Source: Flavobacteriaceae bacterium (GTDB lineage Bacteria > Bacteroidota > Bacteroidia > Flavobacteriales > Flavobacteriaceae). Taken from it: 64,000 nt of DNA. Made by a program: the position numbers and the translations under genes. The first letter of the stretch is position 1. Each line of letters begins with the position of its first letter. The stretch lies in the NCBI GenBank assembly GCA_023257625.1, contig JALRBW010000069.1, positions 1 through 64,000 of the forward strand. Direction: 5' to 3'. Shown here in pieces: positions 41,345 through 49,586 of this stretch. The notes below the pieces were generated by a model. The model saw only the letters and a program-made list of their open reading frames with translations, was not told the origin of the DNA and did no database searches.

Positions 41345-41934
41345 CTTGATCTAAATTGAATCAAGTTTAAAAATTCATTTCGTGTGTCTGTATTTTTAAA
41401 GCTTCCTCTAAAACCTGATGTAGTGGTAGTAGAATTCTGCTTTTGAACACCACGCATCATCATACACATGTGCGACGCTTCAATCACTACAGCAACACCA
41501 TCGGGCTTTAACGTGTCATTTATACAATCTAAGATTTGTTCTGTTAAACGCTCTTGAACCTGAAGGCGTCGAGCAAAAACATCTACAACACGAGGGATTT
41601 TACTTAATCCAACGATATGTCCTTTGGGTATGTAGGCAATATGGGCCTTTCCAAAAAAGGGCAACATGTGGTGTTCACATAATGAATATAATTCAATGTC
41701 TTTTACAATAACCATTTCATTATATTCTTCTTCAAACATGGCGCTTTGTAAAATTTGTTTTGGATCTTTTTCATAGCCCTCAGTAAGAAATTTCATAGCT
41801 TTCGATGCACGTTCAGGAGTTTTTAAAAGCCCTTCCCTATCTTTATCTTCTCCTAATAAATCAATTATTTCTTCATAATTAGATTTGATTTGTTCTGTTA
41901 TTGAAATGGTGTTGATGTTAAAATTTTCATTCAT
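41341..41934 (-). CDS. folE: GTP cyclohydrolase I
   Basis: First step of tetrahydrofolate synthesis: GTP to 7,8-dihydroneopterin triphosphate. The start is ATG 41934 ([23 protein letters not shown], 197 aa); the longer frame overlaps msrA. Zinc and active-site residues: [43 protein letters not shown]. It begins two bases after the stop of msrA, so the pair is co-transcribed from the msrA promoter. Confidence 0.96.
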   Translation of the reverse strand: MNENFNINTISITEQIKSNYEEIIDLLGEDKDREGLLKTPERASKAMKFLTEGYEKDPKQILQSAMFEEEYNEMVIVKDIELYSLCEHHMLPFFGKAHIAYIPKGHIVGLSKIPRVVDVFARRLQVQERLTEQILDCINDTLKPDGVAVVIEASHMCMMMRGVQKQNSTTTTSGFRGSFKNTDTRNEFLNLIQFRSS

Positions 41935-41936
41935 AT

Positions 41937-42467
41937 TTAAGCAATTTTTTTTGAAAATAAATGTGTTAACTTTTCTATTTTGGGAGCAATTAAAGCTTGG
42001 CAATAGGGATGATTTTTATTTAAATTATAAAAGTTATGATGCTCAACTTCAGCTAAATAAAAAGGACCCGCTTCTTGAATTTCCGTTACAATAGGTTTTT
42101 CAAAAATCTTAATTGCCTCTAATTCTTTAACCACATTTAAAATAACACTCTTTTGATCATGTGAAGTATAGAAAATTGCTGAACGATATTGCGTGCCTAT
42201 ATCATTTCCTTGCCGATTTAAAGTTGTAGGATCATGGGTTTGAAAAAAAATAAACAATAAATCTTTTAAGGAAATTATATTTGTATCATAGTTAAGTGAA
42301 ATAGCTTCTGCGTGACCAGTTCTACCTGTACAAATTTCCCGATATGCTGGATTTTTAATTTTTCCTCCTGTATATCCAGGACAAACATTAGATACTCCAC
42401 GTATTTGAAGAAAAATAGCTTCAGTACACCAAAAACAACCCCCAGCGAAATAAATAGTTTTGATCAA
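41937..42467 (-). CDS. msrA: Peptide methionine sulfoxide reductase MsrA
   Basis: Reduces methionine-S-sulfoxide in proteins. 176 aa; the catalytic motif GGCFWCTEA has Cys11 and Cys14, followed by [25 protein letters not shown] and [10 protein letters not shown]. No separate MsrB domain. Cytosolic (no signal peptide). Upstream gene of the msrA-folE pair; its promoter overlaps one arm of a large inverted repeat. Confidence 0.96.
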   Translation of the reverse strand: MIKTIYFAGGCFWCTEAIFLQIRGVSNVCPGYTGGKIKNPAYREICTGRTGHAEAISLNYDTNIISLKDLLFIFFQTHDPTTLNRQGNDIGTQYRSAIFYTSHDQKSVILNVVKELEAIKIFEKPIVTEIQEAGPFYLAEVEHHNFYNLNKNHPYCQALIAPKIEKLTHLFSKKIA

Positions 42468-42488
42468 CTTTTAGCAATTTTTATTAAA

Positions 42489-42496
42489 CAAATATA
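42489..42496 (-). promoter_or_regulatory. -7 promoter box of msrA-folE (TATATTTG)
   Basis: Perfect TAnnTTTG on the minus strand, 21 bases before the ATG at 42467; overlaps the left arm of the inverted repeat 42493-42556. Confidence 0.55.
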
Positions 42497-42556
42497 ACTA
42501 TAGAATTTATCAAATCCGAATCAATTCTTTTTAAATTGATAAAAATTATAGTTATA
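42493..42556. repeat. Inverted repeat with 21-base arms (18/21 matching) between msrA and lolD
   Basis: Arms at 42493-42513 and 42536-42556; each carries TATAACTATA at the outside and TATCAA/TTGATA at the inside, with three central mismatches. The 22-base centre holds CCGAATC. The left arm covers the msrA -7 box and spacer. It could bind a dimeric regulator or form a cruciform; not followed by a U-run, so a terminator is unlikely. Confidence 0.7.
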
Positions 42557-42603
42557 ACCTCAAGGAATTCAAAAAAATAAAGAGCTAGACTTTAAATAAA
42601 ATG

Positions 42604-42611
42604 TATTTTTG
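42604..42611 (+). promoter_or_regulatory. -7 promoter box of lolD (TATTTTTG)
   Basis: Perfect TAnnTTTG ending seven bases before the ATG at 42619, so the 5' leader would be only a few bases. Confidence 0.5.
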
Positions 42612-42618
42612 AAAAGGT

Positions 42619-43293
42619 ATGAAAATGCTCCTATCAGCTCGGAAAATATCAAAACATTACGGCGCAATACAGGTATTGAATAAAATTGATGTTGATGTAT
42701 ATGAAAATGAAATTGTTTCAATTGTAGGTCCTTCTGGAGCAGGAAAAACTACTTTACTTCACCTTTTGAGTACTTTAGACAGACCTAATGTTGATCCTGA
42801 TAGTTCACTTTTTTTTAAATCAACTAATCTATTTGATTTAAAAGATACACAACTTTCAAAATTTAGAAATCAAAACATGGGTTTCATTTTTCAATTTCAT
42901 GAACTTTTACCTGAGTTTACTGCACTTGAGAATGTTTGCATTCCGGGTTGGTTAGCACCAAAACATGCTAATAATATTATTGAAAATAAAGCAATGGATT
43001 TGTTGAAACGTTTGGGATTAGAAGATCGCTTGAATCATAAGCCTTTAGCAATGTCTGGAGGTGAACAACAACGTGTAGCCGTTGCTAGAGCACTAATAAA
43101 TGATCCTAAAATAATATTTGCAGATGAACCCAGTGGAAATTTAGATACTGAAAATGCTAAACAATTACATGATCTTTTTTTTGAACTTCAAAAACAAAGA
43201 GGCTGTAGTTTTGTAATTGTAACTCATAATCAAGAGTTAGCAAAACGTTCTAATCGAATTGTACGTTTAAAAGACGGCAAAATTGACTCGTGA
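42619..43293 (+). CDS. lolD: ABC transporter ATP-binding protein, LolD/MacB-like
   Basis: 224-aa single ATPase domain: Walker A GPSGAGKT, signature MSGGEQQRV, Walker B IIFADEPSGNLDTEN (the SGNLD form typical of LolD/MacB/FtsE), H-loop VTHN. LolD drives lipoprotein release from the inner membrane. The partner LolC/E permease is not adjacent, as often in flavobacteria. The start may be ATG 42619 or 42625. Its TGA overlaps the GTG of the next gene by four bases. Confidence 0.88.
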   Translation: MKMLLSARKISKHYGAIQVLNKIDVDVYENEIVSIVGPSGAGKTTLLHLLSTLDRPNVDPDSSLFFKSTNLFDLKDTQLSKFRNQNMGFIFQFHELLPEFTALENVCIPGWLAPKHANNIIENKAMDLLKRLGLEDRLNHKPLAMSGGEQQRVAVARALINDPKIIFADEPSGNLDTENAKQLHDLFFELQKQRGCSFVIVTHNQELAKRSNRIVRLKDGKIDS

Positions 43294-44057
43294 ATAGAAC
43301 CGAAATGTATTCCTTCCTAAATGAAAAAGCAGCTCATTATGAGCAGCCATTTTTCTTGGAATCCGACCCTATTCAAATTCCGCATCAGTTTTCAAAAAAA
43401 GAAGATATTGAAATTATTGGATTTCTAATTGCATCCATTGCTTGGGGAAACCGACTTAGCATAATTAAAAGTGGTCATAAAATAATTAAATTGCTAGAAC
43501 ATGATCCACTTAGCTTTGTTCTTAATCACAAAAAAAAAGACTTAGCTGCTCTACTTGACTTTACTCACAGAACATTTAATGGAATAGATTTATGTTATTT
43601 CATTAAGGCATTGCGTCATATATATCAACATCATGGGGGATTAGAAAAAGCATTTACTATAAATCCAAAAGCTGAAAATATGGATAAAAACATACATCAT
43701 TTTCGTTCGCTATTTTTCGAATTACCACATGAAAAAAGAACAGAAAAACATGTTGCAGACCCAATGCGGGGCTCCGCTACTAAAAGAATCAATATGTTTT
43801 TACGTTGGATGGTTAGAGAGTCAAAAAAAGGGGTCGATTTTGGGATTTGGAATCGAATTAGCCCAGCACAATTATCTTGTCCTTTAGACCTTCATAGTGG
43901 AAGAGTTGCGCGAAGTTTAGGGCTTATAAAAAGAAAGCAAAATGACCAAAAAACAGTTTTTGAATTAGATACTGCTTTGCGAAAACTTGACCCTCAAGAT
44001 CCTGTTAAATACGATTTTGCACTTTTTGGCTTAGGAGTTTTTGAAGATTTTAACTAA
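43290..44057 (+). CDS. TIGR02757 family protein of unknown function
   Basis: 255 aa, GTG start overlapping lolD by four bases, so translationally coupled. Recognised by MNRTEMYSFLNEKAAHYEQP, GFLIASIAWGNRLSI, VADPMRGSATKRINMFLRWMVR and CPLDLHSGRVARSLGL. The residue pattern (LRWMVR, PLDxH) recalls HhH-GPD-type DNA glycosylase folds, but I see no secure catalytic motif. Cytosolic. Function unknown. Confidence 0.85.
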   Translation: MNRTEMYSFLNEKAAHYEQPFFLESDPIQIPHQFSKKEDIEIIGFLIASIAWGNRLSIIKSGHKIIKLLEHDPLSFVLNHKKKDLAALLDFTHRTFNGIDLCYFIKALRHIYQHHGGLEKAFTINPKAENMDKNIHHFRSLFFELPHEKRTEKHVADPMRGSATKRINMFLRWMVRESKKGVDFGIWNRISPAQLSCPLDLHSGRVARSLGLIKRKQNDQKTVFELDTALRKLDPQDPVKYDFALFGLGVFEDFN

Positions 44058-44119
44058 TCCTTCTGTACTTCTTTTGTTCAGTTTGTGATCAAATTATACC
44101 TTTATTCAAAGCACATAAT

Positions 44120-45337
44120 ATGCATAAGAGGATTTTACAAAATATAGGTCCAGGAACTTTGATTACAGCAGCATTTATTGGACCAGGAACAGTTACCCTT
44201 TGCTCTTTAGTTGGGGTATTGTTTGGATTGAATTTATTGTGGGCAATAGGGGTCTCTATTTTAGCTGCTATTGCCCTACAAAGTATGGCAGTTCGCTTGA
44301 GTATCATTACAGGTCAAGGGATAGTTCCCTTAATACAAAATGGACTTATTCCTAAAGGAATAAAAATATTTTTTACAGGATTAATTTTCGGAGCCATTCT
44401 AGTAGGAAATACAGCCTATGAAGCTGGTAATATAAGTGGGGCTGTGTTAGGTATTGAAACAATTTTTGGGAATATTCCTTTTGTTCTAGGAAATACCTCA
44501 GTTAATTTATATTCTATTGGAGTTGGCTTAATTGCTGGAATTTTACTTTGGCTGGGAAAATACAAACTTATTGAAAGAACATTAATTGGTATGGTTGTAA
44601 TTATGAGTGGTACATTTCTAATTACTGCAATTACTACTGCTCCTTCATTTGTTGAAATAGTAAAAGGACTTTTTTCATTTTCTTATCCAAAAGGAAGTCT
44701 ACTTAGTATAATTGGATTGGTAGGAACTACAATTGTTCCATATAATCTTTTTTTACATTCAGCTCTTGTCCGGGAAAAATGGAATTCTAAATCGCAGCTC
44801 CCAAATGCATTACATGACATGCGAATTGCTATAGGTCTGGGGGGTATTATTTCCATCAGTATCATAATTACAGCCGCTGGAGTTCAATTAAATACCATTG
44901 AAAATGCTGCAGATTTAGCTTTAGGATTGGAATCACTTTTTGGAGCATCAGCAAAATATTTTTTATCTTTTGGACTCTTTTCCGCGGGTGTCACTAGCAC
45001 CCTTACTGCGCCTCTTGCTGCTGCATATGTTACCTGTGATTGCTTTCAATGGAAAGCAAATTTATCCGAAAAGCGATTTCGTTTAATAGGACTATTTATT
45101 ATACTCTTCGGTGTTGTAATATCTGCTTCTGGGTTAAAGCTAATTTTGATAATTCAATTTGCACAAATTATCAATGGAATTTTACTCCCTTTAATTGCAG
45201 CTATTCTTTTGTGGATGATTAATAATTCAAAACTTATGGGTTCTTATAAAAACAACAATATTCAAAATATAATTGGTGTTGGCATTGTTTTAATTACCTT
45301 GTTTTTAAGTTATCGTACCCTAGTTTTTCTTTTTTAA
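44120..45337 (+). CDS. Nramp-family transporter lacking the metal-binding DPGN motif (YcsG-like)
   Basis: 405 aa, about 11 transmembrane helices in the LeuT-like Nramp pattern. In Nramp metal transporters TM1 holds DPGN and TM6 MPHNLYLHS; here TM1 reads FIGPGTVTL (21-24, GPGT) and TM6 near residue 205 reads IVPYNLFLHS, so Asp, Asn and the Met ligand of the metal site are all gone. Loss of these residues argues against Mn/Fe transport. The gene is immediately followed by pxpA, pxpB and pxpC, as B. subtilis ycsG lies among ycsF, kipI and kipA. A role in 5-oxoproline (pyroglutamate) import is the natural inference, unproven. Confidence 0.88.
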   Translation: MHKRILQNIGPGTLITAAFIGPGTVTLCSLVGVLFGLNLLWAIGVSILAAIALQSMAVRLSIITGQGIVPLIQNGLIPKGIKIFFTGLIFGAILVGNTAYEAGNISGAVLGIETIFGNIPFVLGNTSVNLYSIGVGLIAGILLWLGKYKLIERTLIGMVVIMSGTFLITAITTAPSFVEIVKGLFSFSYPKGSLLSIIGLVGTTIVPYNLFLHSALVREKWNSKSQLPNALHDMRIAIGLGGIISISIIITAAGVQLNTIENAADLALGLESLFGASAKYFLSFGLFSAGVTSTLTAPLAAAYVTCDCFQWKANLSEKRFRLIGLFIILFGVVISASGLKLILIIQFAQIINGILLPLIAAILLWMINNSKLMGSYKNNNIQNIIGVGIVLITLFLSYRTLVFLF

Positions 45338-45347
45338 CCTATAACTT

Positions 45348-46058
45348 GTGACTAAAATACCTTATAACATAAATATTGATGTTGCTGAAGGAATTCAAAA
45401 CGAAGAAGCACTTTTCCCCTATTTATATGCATGTAATATTGCCTGTGGTGCTCATGCAGGTAATCTTGATGAAATGAAACGTGTTATTTATTTAGCAGAA
45501 AAATATAATGTCCATATAGGTGCACATCCTTCTTTTCCTGATCGCAATCATTTTGGAAGACGCTTAATTGTAATGGATGAAAACGCTCTTTATGATACTA
45601 TTGCTAACCAAATTGAAAAATTAAATAATCTACTCCAAAAGCCACTTTACCATGTCAAAGCACACGGAGCACTTTACCATAGTACGGCTCATTTAAAAGA
45701 TCATGCTGAAATTTTATTAAACGTACTCTGTACTGAATTCCCTTATGTGAAATTATTTGCCCCTCCTTACTCTGAACTCGAAAAACAAGCCCTTTTAAGA
45801 GGAATTGAAGTTTGTCGTGAAGCTTTTTTAGACCGACGCTATTTAACACGTAACGAATTAGTAGATAGATCTGAAAATGAAGCTCTATTAAACAATATTC
45901 AAAGTGTTTGTGATCAATTTATACAACTAACTCAGCACCAAAAAGTTTTTACACTCCAAGATCAATGGGTAAGTCTTAACGCCGATACCTTTTGTCTCCA
46001 CGGAGATCATCCAATGGTATTAGATTTTTTAGAAGCTATTTATAAAATCACAAATTAA
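45348..46058 (+). CDS. pxpA: 5-oxoprolinase subunit PxpA (LamB/YcsF family)
   Basis: One of three subunits of the prokaryotic ATP-dependent 5-oxoprolinase, which opens pyroglutamate to glutamate. 236 aa with family marks NIACGAHAGNLDEM, HIGAHPSFPDRNHFGRR, VKAHGALYH, EAFLDRRY and LHGDHP. The normal DLGEG start is changed to DVAEG. GTG at 45348 is the start (MTKIPYNINIDVAEG), 10 bases after the transporter. Confidence 0.94.
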   Translation: MTKIPYNINIDVAEGIQNEEALFPYLYACNIACGAHAGNLDEMKRVIYLAEKYNVHIGAHPSFPDRNHFGRRLIVMDENALYDTIANQIEKLNNLLQKPLYHVKAHGALYHSTAHLKDHAEILLNVLCTEFPYVKLFAPPYSELEKQALLRGIEVCREAFLDRRYLTRNELVDRSENEALLNNIQSVCDQFIQLTQHQKVFTLQDQWVSLNADTFCLHGDHPMVLDFLEAIYKITN

Positions 46059-46064
46059 GCAAAA

Positions 46065-46787
46065 ATGAAAACCCTAAATCCATTTAGTTTTTTTCAATTA
46101 CATCCTAATGCCCTATTAATTCAATGGAAAAAAGATCCTTCGGATCAATTGCTTAATGAAATTTTAACTTTGAAATCAGAATTATCAACACATTTAAAAG
46201 AAATTAAAGGCATTACTCAAGGTTATCAATCCCTCTTAATTTTATTTGAGAAACCCCTTAAGTCAATAAGTAAAAAACAAAATGAAATTTTGACAATATA
46301 TAATGCAATCAGCCAATTTAAAGAACCTATTGCAAAGCATTGGACCTTACCTGTTTGTTATGATCCCATTTTTGGTTATGACCTTCTTTCATTATCCAAT
46401 CAACTTGAAATTGAACCCACTAAACTTATAGAATTACATAGTTGTAGTGTATACCGAGTTCAATTTATTGGATTTCTCCCAGGATTTTTATATCTCAACG
46501 GCCTACCCAAAGTCTTAAATACGCAAAGGAAAGCTATACCCTCCCCTAAAGTACAGCCAGGATCTGTAGGAATTGGTGGTTCACAAACAGGTATTTATCC
46601 AATTGAAAGTCCCGGAGGTTGGCATATTATTGGAAATACTCCAGTTAATCTGTTTAATCCAGAAGCAAAATTCCCATGTTTTGCAGAATCTGGTGATAAA
46701 ATATCATTTGAACCGATATCACAAAATGAATATGCTAAAATTAAAAAAGCATATACTAAAGGAACCTACACCCTAAAACATGATTGA
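46065..46787 (+). CDS. pxpB: 5-oxoprolinase subunit PxpB (KipI-like)
   Basis: 240 aa, KipI domain. Conserved stretches: LPVCYDPIFGYDLLSLS, YRVQFIGFLPGFLYLNGLP, PSPKVQPGSVGIGGSQTGIYP and SPGGWHIIGNTP. In B. subtilis the homologue also inhibits kinase A; here no sporulation context exists, so the metabolic role applies. Six bases after pxpA; overlaps pxpC by eight bases. Confidence 0.94.
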   Translation: MKTLNPFSFFQLHPNALLIQWKKDPSDQLLNEILTLKSELSTHLKEIKGITQGYQSLLILFEKPLKSISKKQNEILTIYNAISQFKEPIAKHWTLPVCYDPIFGYDLLSLSNQLEIEPTKLIELHSCSVYRVQFIGFLPGFLYLNGLPKVLNTQRKAIPSPKVQPGSVGIGGSQTGIYPIESPGGWHIIGNTPVNLFNPEAKFPCFAESGDKISFEPISQNEYAKIKKAYTKGTYTLKHD

Positions 46788-47637
46788 AATTATTCATCCC
46801 GGTTGGTACTCATCCATTCAAGATCAAGGTCGATGGGACACACTTCATTTAGGAGTACCTATCGGAGGAGCTATGGATCATGAAGCTTTTCAATTAGCAA
46901 ATGCGTTATTAAATAATTCTAAATATGATGCTGTAATTGAAATGACTTATTTCGGTGCACAACTTAAGTTTCATCAAGACACACTTATTTGTATCACGGG
47001 AGCAGATATGGAGCCGAAATTGAATGGAAAAAAAATATCAAACAATAAAGCTATCGCGGTAAAAGAAGGAGATCAACTTAAATTTACACATGCCTTGAAT
47101 GGATGTCGTACTTATTTAGGCGTCTTTGGAGGCATTCAAACAGAAACGCTTCTGGGAAGTAAAAGTCAGGCCAAAGGTATTACTAGGAGTAGCAAATTAA
47201 CTAAAAATAATATTTTACCAATTGGAACAAACTCAGTAAAACCTTCAAGATTTTCTCATATTGCTTTCAATAAAAAGTACGATAACTTTAATGATCTAAA
47301 TGTTTATCCAGGACCTGAATATGATGATTTACCTCTTTTATCAAAACAAAAAATAGAACAATCTAAATTTACTGTTTCAAAAGATCATGACCGAATGGCC
47401 TTTCGCTTAAACGAAAAAATTGCCCCCCCTTCTAAATCAATTTGGACCTCACCTGTAATACCAGGAACTGTTCAATGTACACCAGATGGTACCTTGCTAA
47501 TTCTTATGCGTGATGCACAAGTTACAGGTGGATACCCTAGGATACTTCAACTCAGTGATGAAGCATTGAACTGTTTAGCTCAAAAAACAACTTCAAATCA
47601 AATTCAGTTTATTCTTTCCTCAGTAAATGACACCTAA
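46780..47637 (+). CDS. pxpC: 5-oxoprolinase subunit PxpC (KipA-like, biotin-dependent carboxyltransferase fold)
   Basis: 285 aa. Family marks: IIHPGWYSSIQDQGRWDT, GVPIGGAMDHEAFQLAN, GADMEPKLNG, TYLGVFGGI, DRMAFRLN and PVIPGTVQCTPDGTLLILM with DAQVTGGYPRI. Works as a complex with PxpB and PxpA. Last gene of the Nramp-like/pxpABC operon. Confidence 0.94.
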   Translation: MIEIIHPGWYSSIQDQGRWDTLHLGVPIGGAMDHEAFQLANALLNNSKYDAVIEMTYFGAQLKFHQDTLICITGADMEPKLNGKKISNNKAIAVKEGDQLKFTHALNGCRTYLGVFGGIQTETLLGSKSQAKGITRSSKLTKNNILPIGTNSVKPSRFSHIAFNKKYDNFNDLNVYPGPEYDDLPLLSKQKIEQSKFTVSKDHDRMAFRLNEKIAPPSKSIWTSPVIPGTVQCTPDGTLLILMRDAQVTGGYPRILQLSDEALNCLAQKTTSNQIQFILSSVNDT

Positions 47638-47664
47638 GAATAAATCCATTTTAAAATTGTTTAT

Positions 47665-47672
47665 TACTTTTG
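47665..47672 (+). promoter_or_regulatory. -7 promoter box (TACTTTTG)
   Basis: Perfect TAnnTTTG, 16 bases before the ATG at 47689. Confidence 0.5.
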
Positions 47673-47688
47673 TTGGGATCATTTTTAC

Positions 47689-48942
47689 ATGAAATTACTT
47701 CTTAAAAACGCGACTTTACTTGATGAAAAGAGCCCTTTTCACAACCAAAAGAAAGACGTTTTTATACAAGAAGGGATTATTTCTGCTATTGAAGATTCAA
47801 TTGCTACCAAAGCTGAGACTGTAATTGAAATAAATGATTTACATATTTCCTCTGGGTGGTTTGATCCCAGTGTATCTTTTGGTGAACCAGGATATGAAGA
47901 ACGAGAAACTCTTGAAAATGGATTATTAACTGCTGCAAAAAGTGGTTTTACAAATATTGTTTTAAATCCCAACACTAATCCTGTTATAGACTCCTATTCA
48001 GACATTAATCATTTACAAAACATTAGTCAAAATTTTACAACACTTTTACACCTTAGTGCCTCATTATCTGAACATGGAGAAGGAAAACAAATGGCTTCAT
48101 TAGCAGATTTAAATAAAGCTGGAGCCTGTGCCTTTGGAGATTTCAATGTTGCTATTAATAATCCCAATTTACTCCGAATTGCATTAGATTATGTTCAAAA
48201 TTTTAATGGCTTAATCCAAGCCTATCCAGTAGATACTTTGCTCTATTCTAAAGGTCAAATGAATGAAGGTTTAGTAAGTACTACTTTAGGATTAAAAGGT
48301 ATTCCTACAATTGCTGAAACAGCAGTTCTGGCGAGAGATTTACAACTTCTAGAATATACTCAGGGAAAAATGCATATTCCCTTTATTTCATGTGCTGAAA
48401 GTGTTGAACTTATCCGTAATGCAAAAAAAAGAGGCTTAAATGTAAGTGCTGCTGTAGGTTTAGCCCACCTTCTATTTACTGATAATAATCTTTTAAATTT
48501 TGACTCCAGATTTAAAATATGTCCCCCATTACGTTCTAGTACTGACCAAAGAGCTTTACGTGAAGGTCTCTTAGATGGTACAATTGATATGGTAACAACA
48601 TTACATCAACCCTTAAACCCTGAAATCAAAAACTTAGAATTTGTAAGTGCTGCAGAAGGAAGCATAGGATTAGAGGCTGCCTTTAGTTCATTACTTACCA
48701 TTTTCCCTTTAGAAAAAGTTGTTTCATTTCTCAGTCGAGGAAAAAACCGTTTTGGCATTCAAAACAAAGGAATAGCCATAGGTCAAGTTGCTGATTTGAG
48801 TCTATTTATTCCTAAGGGAAATTGGACATTACAAATCGAAAACCTTCATTCCACTTCAACGAACTGTTTGTTTATTGGTCAACAACAAAAAGGAAAAGTA
48901 ATAGGATGTATTCGAAAAAATCACCTTCAACTCAATCAATAA
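47689..48942 (+). CDS. Dihydroorotase homologue without the metal ligands (pseudo-dihydroorotase)
   Basis: 417-aa amidohydrolase-fold protein clearly homologous to PyrC-type dihydroorotases, but the signature DxHxHFREPG reads DPSVSFGEPG (Ser61 and Ser63 for the two His, Gly for Arg). The usual ATDHAPH reads TTLHQPL, which loses the catalytic Asp and the second His. A zinc site is therefore unlikely and dihydroorotase activity is doubtful. Similar catalytically dead PyrC' proteins support aspartate transcarbamoylase in other bacteria; a structural role is an inference. Databases commonly label such proteins dihydroorotase. An esterase follows after eight bases. Confidence 0.85.
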   Translation: MKLLLKNATLLDEKSPFHNQKKDVFIQEGIISAIEDSIATKAETVIEINDLHISSGWFDPSVSFGEPGYEERETLENGLLTAAKSGFTNIVLNPNTNPVIDSYSDINHLQNISQNFTTLLHLSASLSEHGEGKQMASLADLNKAGACAFGDFNVAINNPNLLRIALDYVQNFNGLIQAYPVDTLLYSKGQMNEGLVSTTLGLKGIPTIAETAVLARDLQLLEYTQGKMHIPFISCAESVELIRNAKKRGLNVSAAVGLAHLLFTDNNLLNFDSRFKICPPLRSSTDQRALREGLLDGTIDMVTTLHQPLNPEIKNLEFVSAAEGSIGLEAAFSSLLTIFPLEKVVSFLSRGKNRFGIQNKGIAIGQVADLSLFIPKGNWTLQIENLHSTSTNCLFIGQQQKGKVIGCIRKNHLQLNQ

Positions 48943-48949
48943 GTAAATC

Positions 48950-49576
48950 ATGTTAGAATATCGGATTCGGGAAGGTGCTGAAACAGAAGAACCGAACCCT
49001 GCTTTTATTTTAGTTCACGGTTATGGAAGTAACGCCGATGATCTTTTTTCATTTGCCCCACACCTCCCTAAACAATATACAATTATTTCTATTCAGGCTC
49101 CACTATCTATTGGTTTTGGTGGATATGCTTGGTATCCTATCAGTTTCGAAACTGGGGGTAAATTAAAAACAGAAATAAGTGATGCATGGAATGCAGTGGA
49201 ATTAGTAGCCAATACAATTGATGAATTAATTAATATTCACAATTTAAATTCAAAAGACATAACTTATTTAGGATTCAGTCAGGGGGCAATTTTAGGTTGG
49301 GCTTTTGCTTATACCTATCCCTATAAAGTAAGACGATTAATTGCATTAAGTGGCTTTATTCATGAAAGTGTTTCAGTTACCCAAACTACTCCATTCCAAG
49401 TATTTGCCTCACATGGCACAAATGATACTGTAATATCTATTGATCTTCCTAGAACTTCAATTTTACCCTTACAAAAGCTAAATCCATCAATAACATATTA
49501 TGAATATCCTGAGGGACATACAATTTGCCAAAAAAACTTTTATGACTTATTGGATTGGATTGCTAAAACAACTTGA
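48950..49576 (+). CDS. Carboxylesterase/phospholipase-type alpha/beta hydrolase
   Basis: 208-aa cytosolic serine hydrolase of the YpfH/carboxylesterase 2 group: LVHGYGSNADD oxyanion region (about residues 21-31), nucleophile GFSQG, acid in SHGTNDTV, base in YPEGHTI. The substrate (short acyl esters or lysophospholipids in relatives) is undetermined. Follows the pseudo-dihydroorotase gene closely and may be co-transcribed. Confidence 0.88.
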   Translation: MLEYRIREGAETEEPNPAFILVHGYGSNADDLFSFAPHLPKQYTIISIQAPLSIGFGGYAWYPISFETGGKLKTEISDAWNAVELVANTIDELINIHNLNSKDITYLGFSQGAILGWAFAYTYPYKVRRLIALSGFIHESVSVTQTTPFQVFASHGTNDTVISIDLPRTSILPLQKLNPSITYYEYPEGHTICQKNFYDLLDWIAKTT

Positions 49577-49586
49577 AATATAAAAA

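Noticed and set aside
45040-45222. 60-aa ORF inside the Nramp-like gene
   Set aside because: It is an out-of-frame shadow of a conserved coding sequence, like the other short nested frames.
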